From assembly GCA_944470555.2 (NCBI GenBank), contig OX104132.1, positions 16,687,755 through 16,751,754 of the forward strand: DNA of 64,000 nucleotides, in the 5' to 3' direction. Below the pieces are notes generated by a model. The model did no database searches, was not told the origin of the DNA, and saw only the letters and a list, made by a program, of their open reading frames with translations. This DNA comes from Heterobilharzia americana (taxonomy: Eukaryota > Platyhelminthes > Trematoda > Strigeidida > Schistosomatidae). The first letter of the stretch is position 1. Each line of letters starts with the position of its first letter. Positions 9,820 through 23,029 of this stretch are shown here, in pieces. The translations under genes were made by a program, and so were the position numbers.

Positions 9820-11130
9820 GATAATGAATAAAAACGTTGGAGTGGCCTTTAGTTTACTGAAGGCTAAGGGAGAAGTAACGCTGGAACATATTTTTTTCTG
9901 AATGCGGAGTGTGGATTTGATCAGTCTTATTGAGGCAGACTCCGCTATATTGAGCAAGCGTTGGTGAGCTACACGTGGTTTCGTTTCTGGAATACAATAA
10001 ATAGCATTGAAAGTTTTATTAGCGTCTATGTGATACGTTTTGTCAACTAGGTGCACTAAGACTGAACTTTTAACCACTTTCACATCGCTGTTTCTGAACC
10101 AAGCTGGTAAATTCTCATGTATCCTGAAGGCATATGCAAAATGGTACCCTCTCTGTAACTACTTCCACAGGAACAGTTAGATTGGCATATGCAAGAGGAG
10201 GAGCTAAGATTAGGTAGGTTATCCTTCAATCTCGGATTGAGCATTGGTCGACTATTGAATAATATCCAAAGCCGACCTATATAAAACGTTCTATCGACTG
10301 CTCTAGCTAGGCGTTGTGATAGAATATCACTTGTAATGTCTCTCTTGGATTGTAAACACTAGAAAAAAGGCTTCTTCTCTATTGTCATCAATTCTCGCTT
10401 AAGACCAATGTAGTTGATGTTAGCTTTGATGAATGTATTTCGCTATGCGCTTTTACTTCGAATATCATGGATACACAGTAGTTTTTTTACGAAATGCTTC
10501 TTAGAACAGGTCGATCTTACCATATAAGTCACACACCTGATTATACTTTTGTACTTCATCGGTACGAAGCTGAGGAAGTGCATATGCAGTACCTTGGGGG
10601 TCGGTTTTCAGTGTACATTTCTCAGTAAAAAGCCATCTTTTCTTGTTATTAGCACATCAGGAAAACGTATGGAAGCAATAGATTTCATTTTCTTATGTAA
10701 AGTGAGTTGATGGATGAGCGCTGTTGAAATGGTTCGGAATGGAATTAATACGTATGCACCTATCAAAGACTAAAAAGCTATCATCCGTGTGTTGACAGTA
10801 CAACTTCATATTGGCAATCTGATCTCTCAAAGAACCATTTTCCAATTTTGCCAAAAATCTGTCTGTAAATATTGGACCCAGTGGAGATCCCATAGCCACC
10901 ACGTCAACTTGTCTACAAAGATTACTGTTAAAGATGAACTGGACATTCACTGTACCTTTTAGCAATAGTTCCTCTAAATTCATAGTAAGAATGCCAGCGA
11001 CTAACTACCATCCTACTAACTGTCCACAAATATAATCCATGGTTCCAGTCACAGTAATGTTAGTAAACCTAGATGTGACATCCAGAAATTCCATTCATTT
11101 GTTTCAAACATTGAAGTATTTTTGTCCGCG
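9820..11130 (-). mobile_element. Penelope-like element with RT and GIY-YIG remnants
   Basis: On the minus strand, 10693-10983 encodes the RT region: VVAMGSPLGPIFTDRFLAKL is RT motif B, and CQHTDDSFLV is motif C, where the usual Y-V-D-D has become H-T-D-D. Downstream, in other frames, come a Cys-rich GIY-YIG start near 10160-10190 and the C-terminal block LVHLVDKTYHIDANKTFNAI (9960-10060). The domain order RT then GIY-YIG fits PLEs. Stops, frameshifts and the altered motif C show it is dead. It starts within a few bases of an RTE tail, so one element may have inserted into the other. Confidence 0.85.
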
Positions 11131-11636
11131 AACTAGAAGGTGTAGAGTAAGATGGGTATTGGAGCAAGGAATATTTTGACCACAGTGAAATAAGAGAATG
11201 GACCTTCCTTTTCTTTACTCAGAATTCGGACTTTAATTACACTACTATACATAAAGGACGAATCTTCACCCCACTTTAGCCGTTTGCCTTGACTTTATAC
11301 AGGATTTTGAAAGAGGAGAGTGACCAAGCGATACCACCAGAGCTAACCAAATGGTCCAGTATGAAACCATTGCTTGACCTCCCTCCCCCTCTCAACAACC
11401 AGGCGGCATAGTGTACGGAAGTGCGTTTGGAAAGATTAGTCATTTTGTGGCTTGCATGCCCACCCCCACAAAAGCAGGCAAACTGATAAGGGCATATAGA
11501 TGTGATGTGAAGCAGTATTTAGTCCTTCACCCCTCCTTTGATCAACTGTGAACTGGAGATGCAGCGTAAAATTTTCCCTTAGACTAAACTTTAATGATGA
11601 GAAACCTTAAGGATGACCAACTAGGTTTCAGACGCT
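11131..11636. other. unassigned interval
   Basis: No recognised feature. It may include the untranslated 5' part of the Penelope-like element to its left. Confidence 0.35.
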
Positions 11637-11941
11637 GAATATCGAGGTCGTTCAACCCCGTTTCCACGACACAACAGATGTTGATAAATTATGCTAAAGA
11701 ATACGTTGCAAGTCATTTGCGATCAGTCGAATCTCTTATGACAAGTCTGAAGTATGAATGTGATGTTGCAATAGCTTGTGTATCTAATAGTGTGACGAGA
11801 AGGAGGCTTCATCTTCCATTATCTCAGCTTCTACAAGACGAAATCTTTGTGGATAGGGTCGTTTCACGAAGGATGTCACTGAATTTGGTGGAAGCAGATG
11901 GATGTCTTGCTCCGAAACGTAAATTTAACCAAGCGGAATAA
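11637..11941 (+). CDS. unidentified ORF or 3' exon, about 87-100 codons
   Basis: From ATG at 11678 the frame encodes 87 residues; it is open back to a TGA just before 11637. The protein starts MLINYAKEYVASHLRSVESL and ends with a basic segment APKRKFNQAE. It has balanced, non-repetitive composition, no membrane segment and no domain I recognise. The ATG follows CACGACACAACAG, an acceptable splice acceptor, so it could be a terminal exon. It is less AT-rich than its surroundings and outside every repeat family found here. A chance ORF or a piece of processed pseudogene remains possible. Confidence 0.35.
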
Positions 11942-13824
11942 CGTAGGACTGGGTAAGTTGAATACACGTGTCTTGACAAATAACATATTCTCAGTATATG
12001 CAATACAAATATGAACGAAGGGTATTTTCAATGGATTAAGGATATATTGAAAAAAAGGTCCAAATCGACAACCACAAAATACACAGATGCTTAAACGTCA
12101 TACATACCAGTATTTGAAATGGGTTTCCCCACCAAGTTATTGTTTACGGAAAGCACTTCGTTGGTTTGACAACTGGAATGCACATAACATGAAGGAATAT
12201 GTGGAGTCGTCTTAGAAAGTTGTTAAAACTTTTAATAGTATTATGAAGGGATATGATGTGGTCTCATATGGATGAGTGACAAGACGGACAGTGATATGGT
12301 TTCAAAGATGATGAGCCTAATGAAAAACGAGATATCCTTATTTCTCAGGTGAAATATTCACAATCTGCAAATGAAATTCATTATTTCTTTAATAATTAAG
12401 TTGTTCCCTGAATGCTCAATTCTGATTGGTCGAGGCATACTGAATCGTCATTGGTTGTCATTGGATTTTAGTTGAACCGAATGTTTTTCTGACTACTTCA
12501 GAAGGACCATTTTCCAGTAGTTCTGCCATATTATTCCCTCTGAATGCGATACTAATGAATAATATCTTCTTAGGAACAATAAGAACTCGTTATTCATCCC
12601 GTTTTTTGCTAAATATCTTTTGTGGGATAGCTTTTCTGAAGGAGTACCATTCAAAAGTTTCCTATCTCTTTGTCTAATCTGTTGATATGATGGCTGGAAG
12701 CTAGGCTGTTGTGAGCGTAAGCTGTCTGATCAGGCAAAATCCTTCACATAGTCTCGATTTACAAATGCTAATTTGCATATTTCATGTCAATCAACTTTTA
12801 GGGAAGCGAACTAACTACAGTTCAGGAGAGGCCTCAAGTTAAGTCTATTCCTCACATTAAATCGTGATATCGATCAGACCAGTCATTGAACTACTCTCTC
12901 TCTCTCTCTTTCTTTCTAAATTCATTCCATGTGAATATGAAGTTTGAAGTGCCCATCGTCTTGAAAAGGTGATATTAGTTTTTCCTTTGGATATCATTTA
13001 CAGTATACTTTCACATAAAGATATCCCAAAGAAAGTTTTCATCTACTTATCAACAATTTTTACAATCATTAACAATCCTACACGATGAGTGTCTGTAAAA
13101 TTATTGTGAAACAGTGTTTCCCCCTTGAAACAGGAAATTATTTTCATTATTGAATTACACTGTTCCCTTTTTTCTGTCTTAGACATTTTTTAAAGATGAC
13201 AGATAAGATCAGAAAATACATATTTCTAGTGAAAACTGTATGTCAGCGTTAAATATGCTATAAACGGAAACTGTGACAGAGTTCTTTCTTTCTACAGACT
13301 AATCCGTTCATAGATTACAAAGAAACACAAGATGTCAAAGAAAACAGTAGGGTAAACATGGTGGAATGTGAATAAACCGGCGTATGGTACACCTTTTCCG
13401 TCAAAATGTAATTTTATTATCTGATTTTATGTCTTTCAGTTGTATTCTATGTTATGAGAATACTGTACACCTAGGCGTCAGTTTACAGAAGATGCAATCG
13501 ACAACATGCGACATATAATGCGTAAAATACACCAGTGGTTATGTGGACAATCATCTTTGCATCTTGGAGTTAAAGTCCTGAAATTTATCAACCTTGATTT
13601 TTAATAAGTAGGTCATTAAGTTATTCAACTTTTTATTTCTAGTGAGCGAAAAATATAAACGAGCGATTTAGGCCTTCTGTACATTAGAAGTTGAAAGACT
13701 TCAAAGTGTGGTGTTCAATGATTAAAGATAAACAAGAAAAAATCTTTGCTCTTTTAATATTTAGTTATTGTTGGCATTCATCAGCATATAGTTTCTGAAA
13801 ACTTGATGCAAATCATATCCCATT
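11942..13824. other. unassigned interval
   Basis: About 1.9 kb with no recognised gene or element. A short (CT)n tract lies at 12892-12914. Confidence 0.4.
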
Positions 13825-15002
13825 TCAGGTTCTTATTTGCGGCACCTCATTCAACAACTATATGAAGACGCCACATGCCAAGTAATTAATTCACAATGGA
13901 AAGCTCAGTGATGACTTTGAAGTGAAGACAGAGGTAAAACAAGACTGTTCACTATCACCAATCATCTTCCTGATTGTGGTCGACTGGATCATGCAGCAAA
14001 TAGGGAGGAGCGAGAAGAGGGACATAAGCTGGCTGGACCGGGGGAAAGAACCTAGAAGATTTGGATTTCGCCGATGACTTGTGTCTAATGTCACACAAAC
14101 TCGAAGACCTACAGGCGAAACCCAACAAGTTGACAGAAGAGGCAGTGGAGGGCAGTGAAGATGGGACTTCAGCTGGACGTAGAGATGACAGAGGTGATGA
14201 AGATACCCAACCAACACCACCACCACCGACAACAACAACAAGCTGCAACCACCATCAACGAGAGAAAATTAAAGTAACAAGTCTATTTCACCTATCAACA
14301 TAGGCAGCATCGTTTCAACCACAGGCGGCACAGGCACAAACGAGGACGTCAAAGCCAACCAGAATCGGAAAGACAACAAAAGACAGGCGTTTATTAGTTT
14401 GAAATCAGTGTGAAGATCTTATGCACTACGCTCACCATAAAGCGTGAACAACATCCAGATTTTCAACACTAATTCAGTCAAGTCAGTGCTTCTATGTGAT
14501 GGTTGAGAGACTTGGTGGTGCGTTACGAAAAGCATTTCTAAGAAACTACATATATTCATCAACAACTGCTGCCTACGTGAGCTCGTTATTGAGGCTGAGA
14601 TCGGAAGTGTAGAAGGAATAAGCAAGGAGGAACTCTGGCTGTCTGTCTGTCTATCTGGCAACGAACCAACGAAGTGAGAACCTATCGCTCAAAAAATATG
14701 CACTGGAAGGAAGTGGAGATGGACTGTAATGGGCCTGCAGTGAGAAGACCATTCGGCGACATCACTCGCCAGACCAGGTGAGGCCAGGCCAGACACTCGA
14801 GTGGAACCTAGATGGGAAACTACGAGTTTCGTGTCTGAGGCCAGAGTGACATGGAGGAGATGGTGTGATGAAGAAATGAGAGGTAGTTGGCAGTCGTGAA
14901 GCCAGGTTGAGAAGATTGCAGAGAATAGAGTGTAATGGAGATGTGCTAGTGAAGCCCTATATTCCACTACGAACCCAAGGGAAAAATAATAATCATAATA
15001 AT
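13825..15002 (+). mobile_element. RTE-clade non-LTR retrotransposon with RT motifs B and C (copy R4)
   Basis: The fragment starts in the RT palm: HLIQQLYEDATCQVINSQ, then DDFEVKTEVKQDCSLSPIIF, which corresponds to RT motif B (GVKQGCLLSP in better copies). Motif C reads MDFADDLCLMSHKLEDLQAK at about 14061. The rest follows as in R1 and R2, with a variable CAC/CAA tract at 14214-14245 and a CTGT tract at 14635-14658. It ends AACCCAAGGGAAAAATAATAATC near 14985. Both aspartates of FADD are kept, but the frame breaks several times, so it is inactive. Confidence 0.88.
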
Positions 15003-15689
15003 AGTTGCTGCACCTAGTGTAGGACTCTGAGATTTGGATTACAGCGCACTGAAGTGTTATTTTATCCATTTCAGAAGTGATGGACATAGTTAAACTGGTA
15101 GTGAACAGTCAAGAGCTACATCGATTAAAATCCAGGGTCATTTTATGAACATTAAGAAATTCTTACAAGTATCACACAGAGATGAGGAAGTTAACTCCGG
15201 TGAAGTAAATATGAGCAAGTAGTATATCCGTGGTAATTACACGAAACGATAAAATAACTAAACCTTGATTTTTTCAAAACAAGGGAGAATAATAAGGAAT
15301 ATGTCTACAGGGATCCGAACTTCAGATCATCTCATCCTATATAATTTAAGGCCATTTTAACAGAATGGCTAAATAACAGAGGAATAAAAGTCAGTAGTGA
15401 GTTCCAGAGATTAAATAAGGATTTGAAACATAAGGGAAACACTACCAATTAATAGTTATCATTCACAGTGTATTATGAATTTCATAAGAATGCATAAACA
15501 AGAAGTATTAAAGGGAGTATCAAATTGAATAATGGCAACAATGCAAGCAGAAAAGAGTTCAAGGCTCCTTCTGTGCTACTATATATGGAAAGGACATTAG
15601 AAACAGTACGCAGAGTTCCTCAAAAAAGCTCTACTTAAGATAGCGTTCGAACCTACACACTCACTCAGAGATAGAGCTTCTCGGCTTAA
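15003..15689. other. unassigned interval
   Basis: No recognised feature; probably contains decayed Penelope-like sequence upstream of the next fragment. Confidence 0.35.
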
Positions 15690-16270
<581 letters not shown>

Positions 16271-16419
16271 CAGCTGCTTTTGATATACAGATTTCATTGA
16301 CCAGACAAGAGCGATTTAAACACAGAATGGATGATTCACTGGTTTGAAGCCATATTCACCAGTGATTTACTTGTCGGCAAATAACACATTGGGTATATTA
16401 TTTCATACCAACAAGCCTC

Positions 16420-16690
16420 CTGCTAACTGCATCCATCCATCTAAGAGGTTTGTCTACACATGAGAAACCTGCTTTACCAAACGAAATATACGAAAACCGA
16501 ACTGGCTATTTCAGCTGTTACTGTGACGAAACGTGCATCTTAAATCTTACTGCTGGTCGCCAAGATGAATATACCATCATGAATATCCGCCAGTATCTAG
16601 GTATCCGCATAGGAGCCCATCTGCCAACAGACGTTGAGTAATTAAATCCAATACAGCAAAGAGGGACTGTAAGTATCAATAAACAGAGTA
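16420..16690 (+). mobile_element. SINE family A, tail part
   Basis: GACGAAACGTGC (16522) is the second half of the family A hammerhead. It is followed by the tail with ATATCCGCCAGTATCTAGGT and CCATCTGCCAACAGACGTTG. The CTGANGA half is mutated to a sequence without the core. Confidence 0.6.
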
Positions 16691-17284
16691 CAAATGGCGT
16701 GCAGTTACAATTCCTTATTTAAAGCACAACTAAGAAGCCACTAACATAATGGTAAGTAATTCCCAGTCATTTAATTTCAAGCTAATAGATACAAGCTGGC
16801 GAATTATAAGCAAATTTATGACCAATACTTATTTAAGACAAAAGGAAACAAAGAATTTTTAACAATAACAACAAGAGGAAGAAATCAGCTGAATTCGACA
16901 TTGTATCCCCTGCTTACTCACATCATAACACAAGCTAACATTGAATAAGGAGTTTTTCTGATTTCCGGATTCGCATCACCATAGTGTTTGTAGTAAATAA
17001 GATATTGTCTCATTGTGATTGTATTTTGCTACAAAGGAATTAAAATATGAAGTGATAAGTTATCGTGCACCAACACAGGGACTAAAATTAGTAATCTACA
17101 ATAATTCAGTTTCAAAATTTATCATATTCATTGCGTTTTACTTACAGCTAATTAATATTTTACCTATCTTCAATACAGAACGCTAAGAACTAATAAACCA
17201 TGTTTTAATTTTTTTCAATATAATTCATTATTTTGTGGTTTGTTATCGGTGTGAGTGTTGATTGTTTGTGGTGGGTGTATGTGT

Positions 17285-18330
17285 TTAACCGACAAACCCG
17301 GCTAGCTCAGTTCTTAACCTCAGAGTCATGGGTCCAAGCCCCACATCGGGCGTGTGGTGATGTGTCACGCAACTGAGTGCCTGGTCAACTGCCCGCTTTT
17401 GAACAGAACCCACCTACTCATCATCCTCGTCATGACCAGCAAGTGGATTGTGAATGTACACTCCACTCAATCAATCGAGACCCACTCCCCGTCACTTGTC
17501 ATCACACAACAGCCACACACCGACCAGCTTGTCTAGGAGGACACGCAAAGACAGAATCAACATTTATCGCGCACAGAACTCATAGCCGGTATGAAAAGCT
17601 TCTCCATGAAGCACTACACTGATTAACTCGACAATCCAACACACTTGCAAATACAACTTCAGGGAAGCCCATTCCACCTGCTTGTACAAATAACTTTCCA
17701 CACATTTCTCCAACGCAATCATTAGTGTCAACTGTGCGCGGTTTCTTAATCTCCACTCATCCTTCTGAAGATGGTGTCAGAGATCGCACATCTGAATTAC
17801 CTTCTCACACATTCATCAAAATCAGTGGATCCACAGAGACGCAGAGATACAGCGCGACTGGTGTTTGTGTTGTCTTGACTTCTCAATCATGGTAGGTACA
17901 TCTGATCAACAAAGCTGTGTGCTAATATGTGACAATTGGAGGGGTGCTCCACTCATCAGCTATATGACCAGACCACCTGGACAGCTAATCTCATCGTACA
18001 GACAATACAGTCACTAGCTTCCAGTCGGTTATCTCACCGACTCAGAATAGCTGCAGACAGTGGGCCAATGCATTCTGGTCAGTAAGAGTGTGTTATGGGA
18101 CCAGTGAAGCAGTCAGTCGACTTGAAAGAATCCATGTCACTGCGCCACCTGGATGAGACGGGCAAGTGAACACGATATGTCCAAGTGATACATTCATTAT
18201 TGGCGAACACCATGAGAGTCAGTGAGCACTGGTCGTGGTCAACCAACATGCCAGTTGACAAGAACAGGTGGAATGTGCTTGGAGTTGACCAGCTGTCTGG
18301 CAGGATAGCTCACATTAAATCTCTCTCAGT
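17285..18330. other. GC-richer unclassified block, possibly an interspersed element
   Basis: It begins with a tRNA-like stretch (GCTAGCTCAGTTCTTAACC, then GGGTCCAAGCCCC) at 17300-17350 and continues for about 1 kb in sequence visibly richer in G and C than its flanks. ORFs of 60-81 codons overlap in several frames without domain signal. It may be a non-autonomous element with a tRNA-like head, but no second copy is present here for comparison. Confidence 0.3.
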
Positions 18331-19230
18331 GAATTTAATTTTGAAAACCAAGTTCAACGTACTGTTATTTTCGCTCTATTGTTAATTAGCCTTTAATTTA
18401 GCTTTCCTACTTGACCTCTTTTCATTCTTTCACCCCCTATCTTCATGAATTTCCAGATAAATATCTATGACAAGCACGTATGTGATCAGATAGTTTGAAA
18501 TGTGTTGCGCAAATACATTACACGGTTCGGACAATATACGTCTTCTTATTGTTCTGTTGAAGTGAACAAAGAATATTCTTTTCCATAACTTCTTCAGGTT
18601 CTGGAGTTGTATGTAAATAATGAGGAGTACTGAGATTTAGCTTATTAGTACATTAATAATACTATACAGTTGATGAAGTCAATTCAAAAAAGTCTTGCGT
18701 AAGACGATAATAATTTAAGTGTTACTAGGATTCAATTCAAAATATTCGTATATTTAAACGATTATACAGCTTGTGTAACACTATAAGGTGATAGTTGAAT
18801 CAAACAATAGGGAACTGTTTATGAGGAGTGAATGAAATAAACTAAGAAATATAACTTTACGAATAACAGCTGGATAGAATGGTATTCATGTTGGGGGACA
18901 AAAGAGGTCAGGAGAATGTGTTAAAGTTATTCCAGATTATAGGGATGAAGGAATTAGAAAATTAGATTACCTGGTATAGGATGCTAAGGAATTTATGCAT
19001 TCCGAATCAGTCCACGGTAGTTGTAGCAGCAACACTTGCTTTTCTGAACACAACTCGGGTTGTTTGTTCCTGATTGCTACTGCTTCTGTAGTTTGAAGGA
19101 TTCGGAGATGGATATTTTTCGGTAAGTTGGTGAGAATGAAAGCAACTTATTCATTTCAACCAAGTGTGATAATATGGAGCTAGTAATGGTCTTCAGCACG
19201 TCTTTACTTAAACACATGAGGATGTGTTAG
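18331..19230. other. unassigned interval
   Basis: AT-rich; no recognised gene or family. Confidence 0.35.
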
Positions 19231-19345
19231 CTACCATGGAAAATTAAATTCGTAGATCAGCAACCGACATAACTGGCTCCGTAGGAGCAGATAAATACAG
19301 CAGGAAGTGACTAGTTTCAATATGATTGGCACATAATTCCTCAGT
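19231..19345 (-). mobile_element. Penelope-like GIY-YIG remnant
   Basis: The minus strand reads ICSYGASYVGC near 19262-19294, a decayed form of the C-X-C-G-A-S-Y-V/I-G-R-T block of the PLE endonuclease. The middle Cys is Tyr and the Arg is Cys. Flanking frames are too diverged to define limits. Confidence 0.5.
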
Positions 19346-20190
19346 ATGTACATATAACTATAAGACTGGAGGAAGAGGTTATCGAAAACAATATTTTCAC
19401 TCAAATGATTCATAGCTTGGTTTTTCGGCTCAGAAATACAAGCCAACAAGGAGTTAAGTTTACAACTTTGGATCGTATAATGACAAGATAAAGTAGCAGT
19501 CACATACTTCTGTAAAGTGAATATGCTATATCACCTCCCCCTGCATACTGCATCGATTCGGTATGATATATGGCCTAGATAGACAAGCATCTTGTTCTAA
19601 GAAGGTTAGTAGTTGAAGGTCCCAGTTATATTCTCTTGGTAAGTGGATCAATCTTATTGACAGCTATTTAAGCAATGTATTAGATGACATTACTGTTGGT
19701 TTCCTTGTCATTTTTTTTCTTCTGGAGCAATAGGTTTCATGTGTATACCTTACTACTGGAGTATTTTACACTCAAACCTGCTCTTAGCAGAAGATAAATT
19801 TCATTACTTTTATTGATTCCGAGATACTCAGCAGCTGTTCACAATGTAGGATACTATTGTAGGCAGAAAATTTAGTTTCGCATCAACTGGGACTGTTCAA
19901 CATAAATATGATTAGATGTTTACGATAATCGTAACTTTTCCAATAACAATAAGAAACTATTCGAGGGATACTTAGTTATTATTCAGGAAAAATATCAGAG
20001 ATTTATTAATCAACGAACTCTTAAGATGTAAGTTCACTTGGTAAGGCTATAAAATTGTTTAGCAGATCAATCGTGTTGGTATGACACAAATGATTGCGTA
20101 TTATTTCTTGATATGACTTTAAATCATATTAGACCTTGTAATGAGCATTATAAATATGTTCTGTTTCACTGTAACTGGACTGTTTAGCTT

Positions 20191-20472
20191 ATTATTATTA
20201 TTATTTTTCCCTTGGGTTCCTAGTGGAATATAGGGCTTCACTAGCACGTCTCCATTACACTCCCTTCTCTGCAATCTTTTCAACCTGGCTTCACGACTGC
20301 CAACAAGCTCTCATTTCTTCATCACACCATCTCATCCATGTCACTCTAGCCTCAGACGCCAAACTCGTAGTTTCCCATCTGGGTTCCAGTCGAGGGTCTA
20401 GCCTGGTCTGGCGAGTGATGTCGCCGAATGGTCTTCTCAGTGCATGCTTAATCCATCTCCGCTTCACTGTTT
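20191..20472 (-). mobile_element. RTE 3' end (copy R5)
   Basis: The plus strand opens with (TTA)n and CCCTTGGGTTCCTAGTGGAA, the reverse complement of the RTE tail. It runs about 280 bases into the C-terminal ORF, where it stops at a 5' truncation. Only the C-terminal part of the ORF is present. Confidence 0.85.
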
Positions 20473-20650
20473 AACTGATTGTGCTTTATAGAAATGATGT
20501 GTAGCAAACTTTTACTCTTTCCGTTGGTATCAATGTTCAGTCGATATTTAAGATCATTCACACATTTGCTACCGAATAGTAAATGTTGATATCATTTCCG
20601 GGAAGCGAATAGTTAGATGCTTTCGATTTCATGTCCTATGAGATTGTTAT

Positions 20651-21030
20651 TGTTATAGTGTGCAGAAGGATAAACAAAATCTTCATAAGAAGCCGCATAT
20701 GCCTAAAACCTCTTTCAACCAATCGCTTTGCTTCAAAGTTTCGGGAAAAGTCGCGTGAACCAACTTATAGGTATCAGGTTGGTTTACAAGACGAAAAACT
20801 AGTAGAATTTAGATCTAGTAGGCCTGAAAATAGTCCAGGCCATTGTAATGTATGAAAACCAAATTTATATATAATATTTACGTTCTAAATAAATCTTATA
20901 TTCTCTTACCGCCTTTTTCTATTTATGGAGAAATTGAGTTACCATTGAGGGCGGAATTCGAAGGTTATATTGTCCAAGCGATCACCAATACATAATTCAG
21001 GCTATATCAAATCACTGGTAAAGACATATA
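20651..21030 (+). mobile_element. 5' LTR-like direct repeat of an LTR retrotransposon
   Basis: It starts TGTTATAGTGTGCAG and aligns along its whole length with 22365-22770 (start TGTCATAGTGTGCAG). Shared blocks include GGCATATGCCTAAAGCTTC-like, AAATTGAGT-ACCATTGAGGGCG, and GGTAAAGA-ATATAAA at the right end. TG start, equal orientation and position just before a gag-like ORF fit an LTR. The exact right boundary and primer-binding site are not clear. Confidence 0.6.
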
Positions 21031-21033
21031 AAA

Positions 21034-21711
21034 GTGGTGGTGGGTAAAAGAATGGCAACTTTTTCTGCTGAAGAATTTAAAGCTTTTTTGCAACACTACA
21101 GTAAAAGAATGGAAGTCTCATCACTTAGGATAACTGAGAAATTCAGTAAAATGCTAGATGACATCCAGGCAGAATCTACATCTATAATTCCTCAGATTTT
21201 GAAACAGACGTTTTGCAAATACTTCAGTGATGGATTTAGTGAAGCTGCAAACAAGTTCAAGAAACCTGATGAAATGAATCTTGTCACGTCGATGGATGAG
21301 AAAGATATTAACCTCTCCAATATCCACCACAAAATAGTAAATGATGCAGACATTCGGTCAGATCATGTTGATGAAAACTATGAAGTACCTGTCAGGAGTC
21401 TGCAAAATAATGTAACATATTTAGCATCATTCAGCCTTGCTACAACCATACCTCACAATGAATGTCCACAAGAAGTTCTCAAGGAGTACCAGTGCAAGCG
21501 CAAGCATCAACATCAGCAGTTGCACATCTACTCCAAAAGGTTCAATGTCCCTGTACACGCATTGGCTGACATAGTTGCTTCGCATGATAGTGGATTACTT
21601 TATCAAAGCCAACTTGTATCCATACACGAAAACGGAAACAAGGAATGTCTGCAAGCCAGCTACACTGCACACGTCACATCCACTAACCATCAGGCAACTA
21701 GAAAACCCTGA
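21034..21711 (+). CDS. gag-like ORF of a degraded LTR retrotransposon
   Basis: 225 codons from 21034; the second Met at 21052 (MATFSAEEFKAFLQHYSKRM) is the likelier start, just after the 5' LTR-like repeat. The N-terminal 60 residues look helical and charged, and later parts are rich in His, Gln and Lys. After the stop, in another frame (21857-21900), the DNA encodes ETGHKISDCHLKN. This resembles the second half of a CCHC zinc knuckle (GH-X4-C); the first two Cys are lost. Together these fit gag matrix/capsid plus nucleocapsid. No protease, RT or integrase follows before the second repeat at 22365, so the element has a large internal deletion. The family is not identified; a host gene is a weaker alternative. 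Confidence 0.5.
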   Translation: MVVGKRMATFSAEEFKAFLQHYSKRMEVSSLRITEKFSKMLDDIQAESTSIIPQILKQTFCKYFSDGFSEAANKFKKPDEMNLVTSMDEKDINLSNIHHKIVNDADIRSDHVDENYEVPVRSLQNNVTYLASFSLATTIPHNECPQEVLKEYQCKRKHQHQQLHIYSKRFNVPVHALADIVASHDSGLLYQSQLVSIHENGNKECLQASYTAHVTSTNHQATRKP

Positions 21712-22364
21712 ATCCATTCAAATTCACAGGTCGCTCACAGTTCATCAGAAGTTCAAAGTCACATCATCGAGGTAGTATATCATGGTTTTGATCATGGTGA
21801 TGTGTCGCATAGAGGAGTAACTTATTATTCAGACCAACTACTCCTAGATTACTCTGGCTGAAACTGGACACAAAATCTCTGACTGCCATCTAAAAAACTG
21901 TGTCTTGTTGACAAACAGAACAGTATAGAAGTACTGCCTACTCAAAAAAGCTCAACTGAATCTGCTTTATTGAGGTTGGCAAAAATTATGTAACCGTGTG
22001 ACTGTTAAAAATACTATAGTAACGCTTAAATCCTCACAATTGATTGGAAAGAACTTGAAGCATTTATGCAAATTTAGTACCGTATAATATTAAAATTCCA
22101 CATTTAAAGCTATGGGAAATTTTTTTGCAAATACTTGTCAGTCTACGTATTTTGAGTATGGAAGAAAAGTTTCATCAAATACCCAACTTTAAAGTGACAG
22201 GAAACCATTCTCCTCATTTCCGACTACATTCCCGTTACTTCAGACTACGCCACAGCACAGATTCAACAAAAAGTATTCTGAAATAATTTGTTACTATCGA
22301 GCAAGGCGTTGCTTGTCAATCAAAAGTCGCCATTGTATTGTCAATCTCTATTTCAAGGGAGAGG
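21712..22364 (+). mobile_element. internal remnant between the two LTR-like repeats
   Basis: It holds the degenerate zinc-knuckle sequence at 21857-21900 and otherwise no pol motif in any frame. It is about 650 bases, far too short for a full pol region. Confidence 0.45.
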
Positions 22365-22770
22365 TGTCATAGTGTGCAGTAAGATTGACGATATCTTCAT
22401 AGGAAGCGGCATATGCCTAAAGCTTCTTTCAGTCAATCGCTTTACGGCAAAGTCTCGTGAAAAAAACACATGAACCAACGTGTAGGTATCAGGTTAGTTG
22501 ATGTGAAGAAAGATTAGCAGACTTTAAATCTATTGGGCCTGGAAATAACCTAAGCCATTGTAATATATGAAAACCTAACTTGTATGGCTTGTTAACGTTG
22601 TCGTTATTGTTGTAAATTCACCTTCTTTTCTACTACCACCTTTTCTATTTAAGCAGAAATTGAGTGACCATTGAGGGCGAAATTTGAAGGCTGTATTGTC
22701 CAAGAGTTCACATGTACACAATTCAAGCTATATCAAGTCACCGGTAAAGATATATAAAGGTGGTGACTAG
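22365..22770 (+). mobile_element. 3' LTR-like direct repeat
   Basis: Second copy of the repeat at 20651, same orientation, with many substitutions and small indels. It ends where similarity stops after AAAGGTGGTG. The visible divergence between the repeats suggests an old insertion. Confidence 0.6.
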
Positions 22771-23029
22771 AGTTATATGGACATTTTCCTCTTGGAGCGA
22801 TATTCCTTTTTTCTTTCTGACCAATTATACTGAAAGATTTGATGGTTTTTCAACAGTATCCGAATTTTTCCCCGTTGGACCTGGTAAAATCTACGAACTT
22901 TTTGTATCAGCTGATGAAACTTACCTTTATATTACCCTTCACTGCACTTTTGTTATTTGATGGTCAGTCTAGACTCTGGTTACATCCCTGTAAACATCTG
23001 ATAGTTTCAATGAATATAATGATTACGTT

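Noticed and set aside
13891..14248. 116- and 97-codon minus-strand ORFs with Leu/Ser-rich sequence
   Set aside because: They are antisense shadows of RTE copy R4. The same shadow recurs opposite copies R2, R6, R7 and R11.
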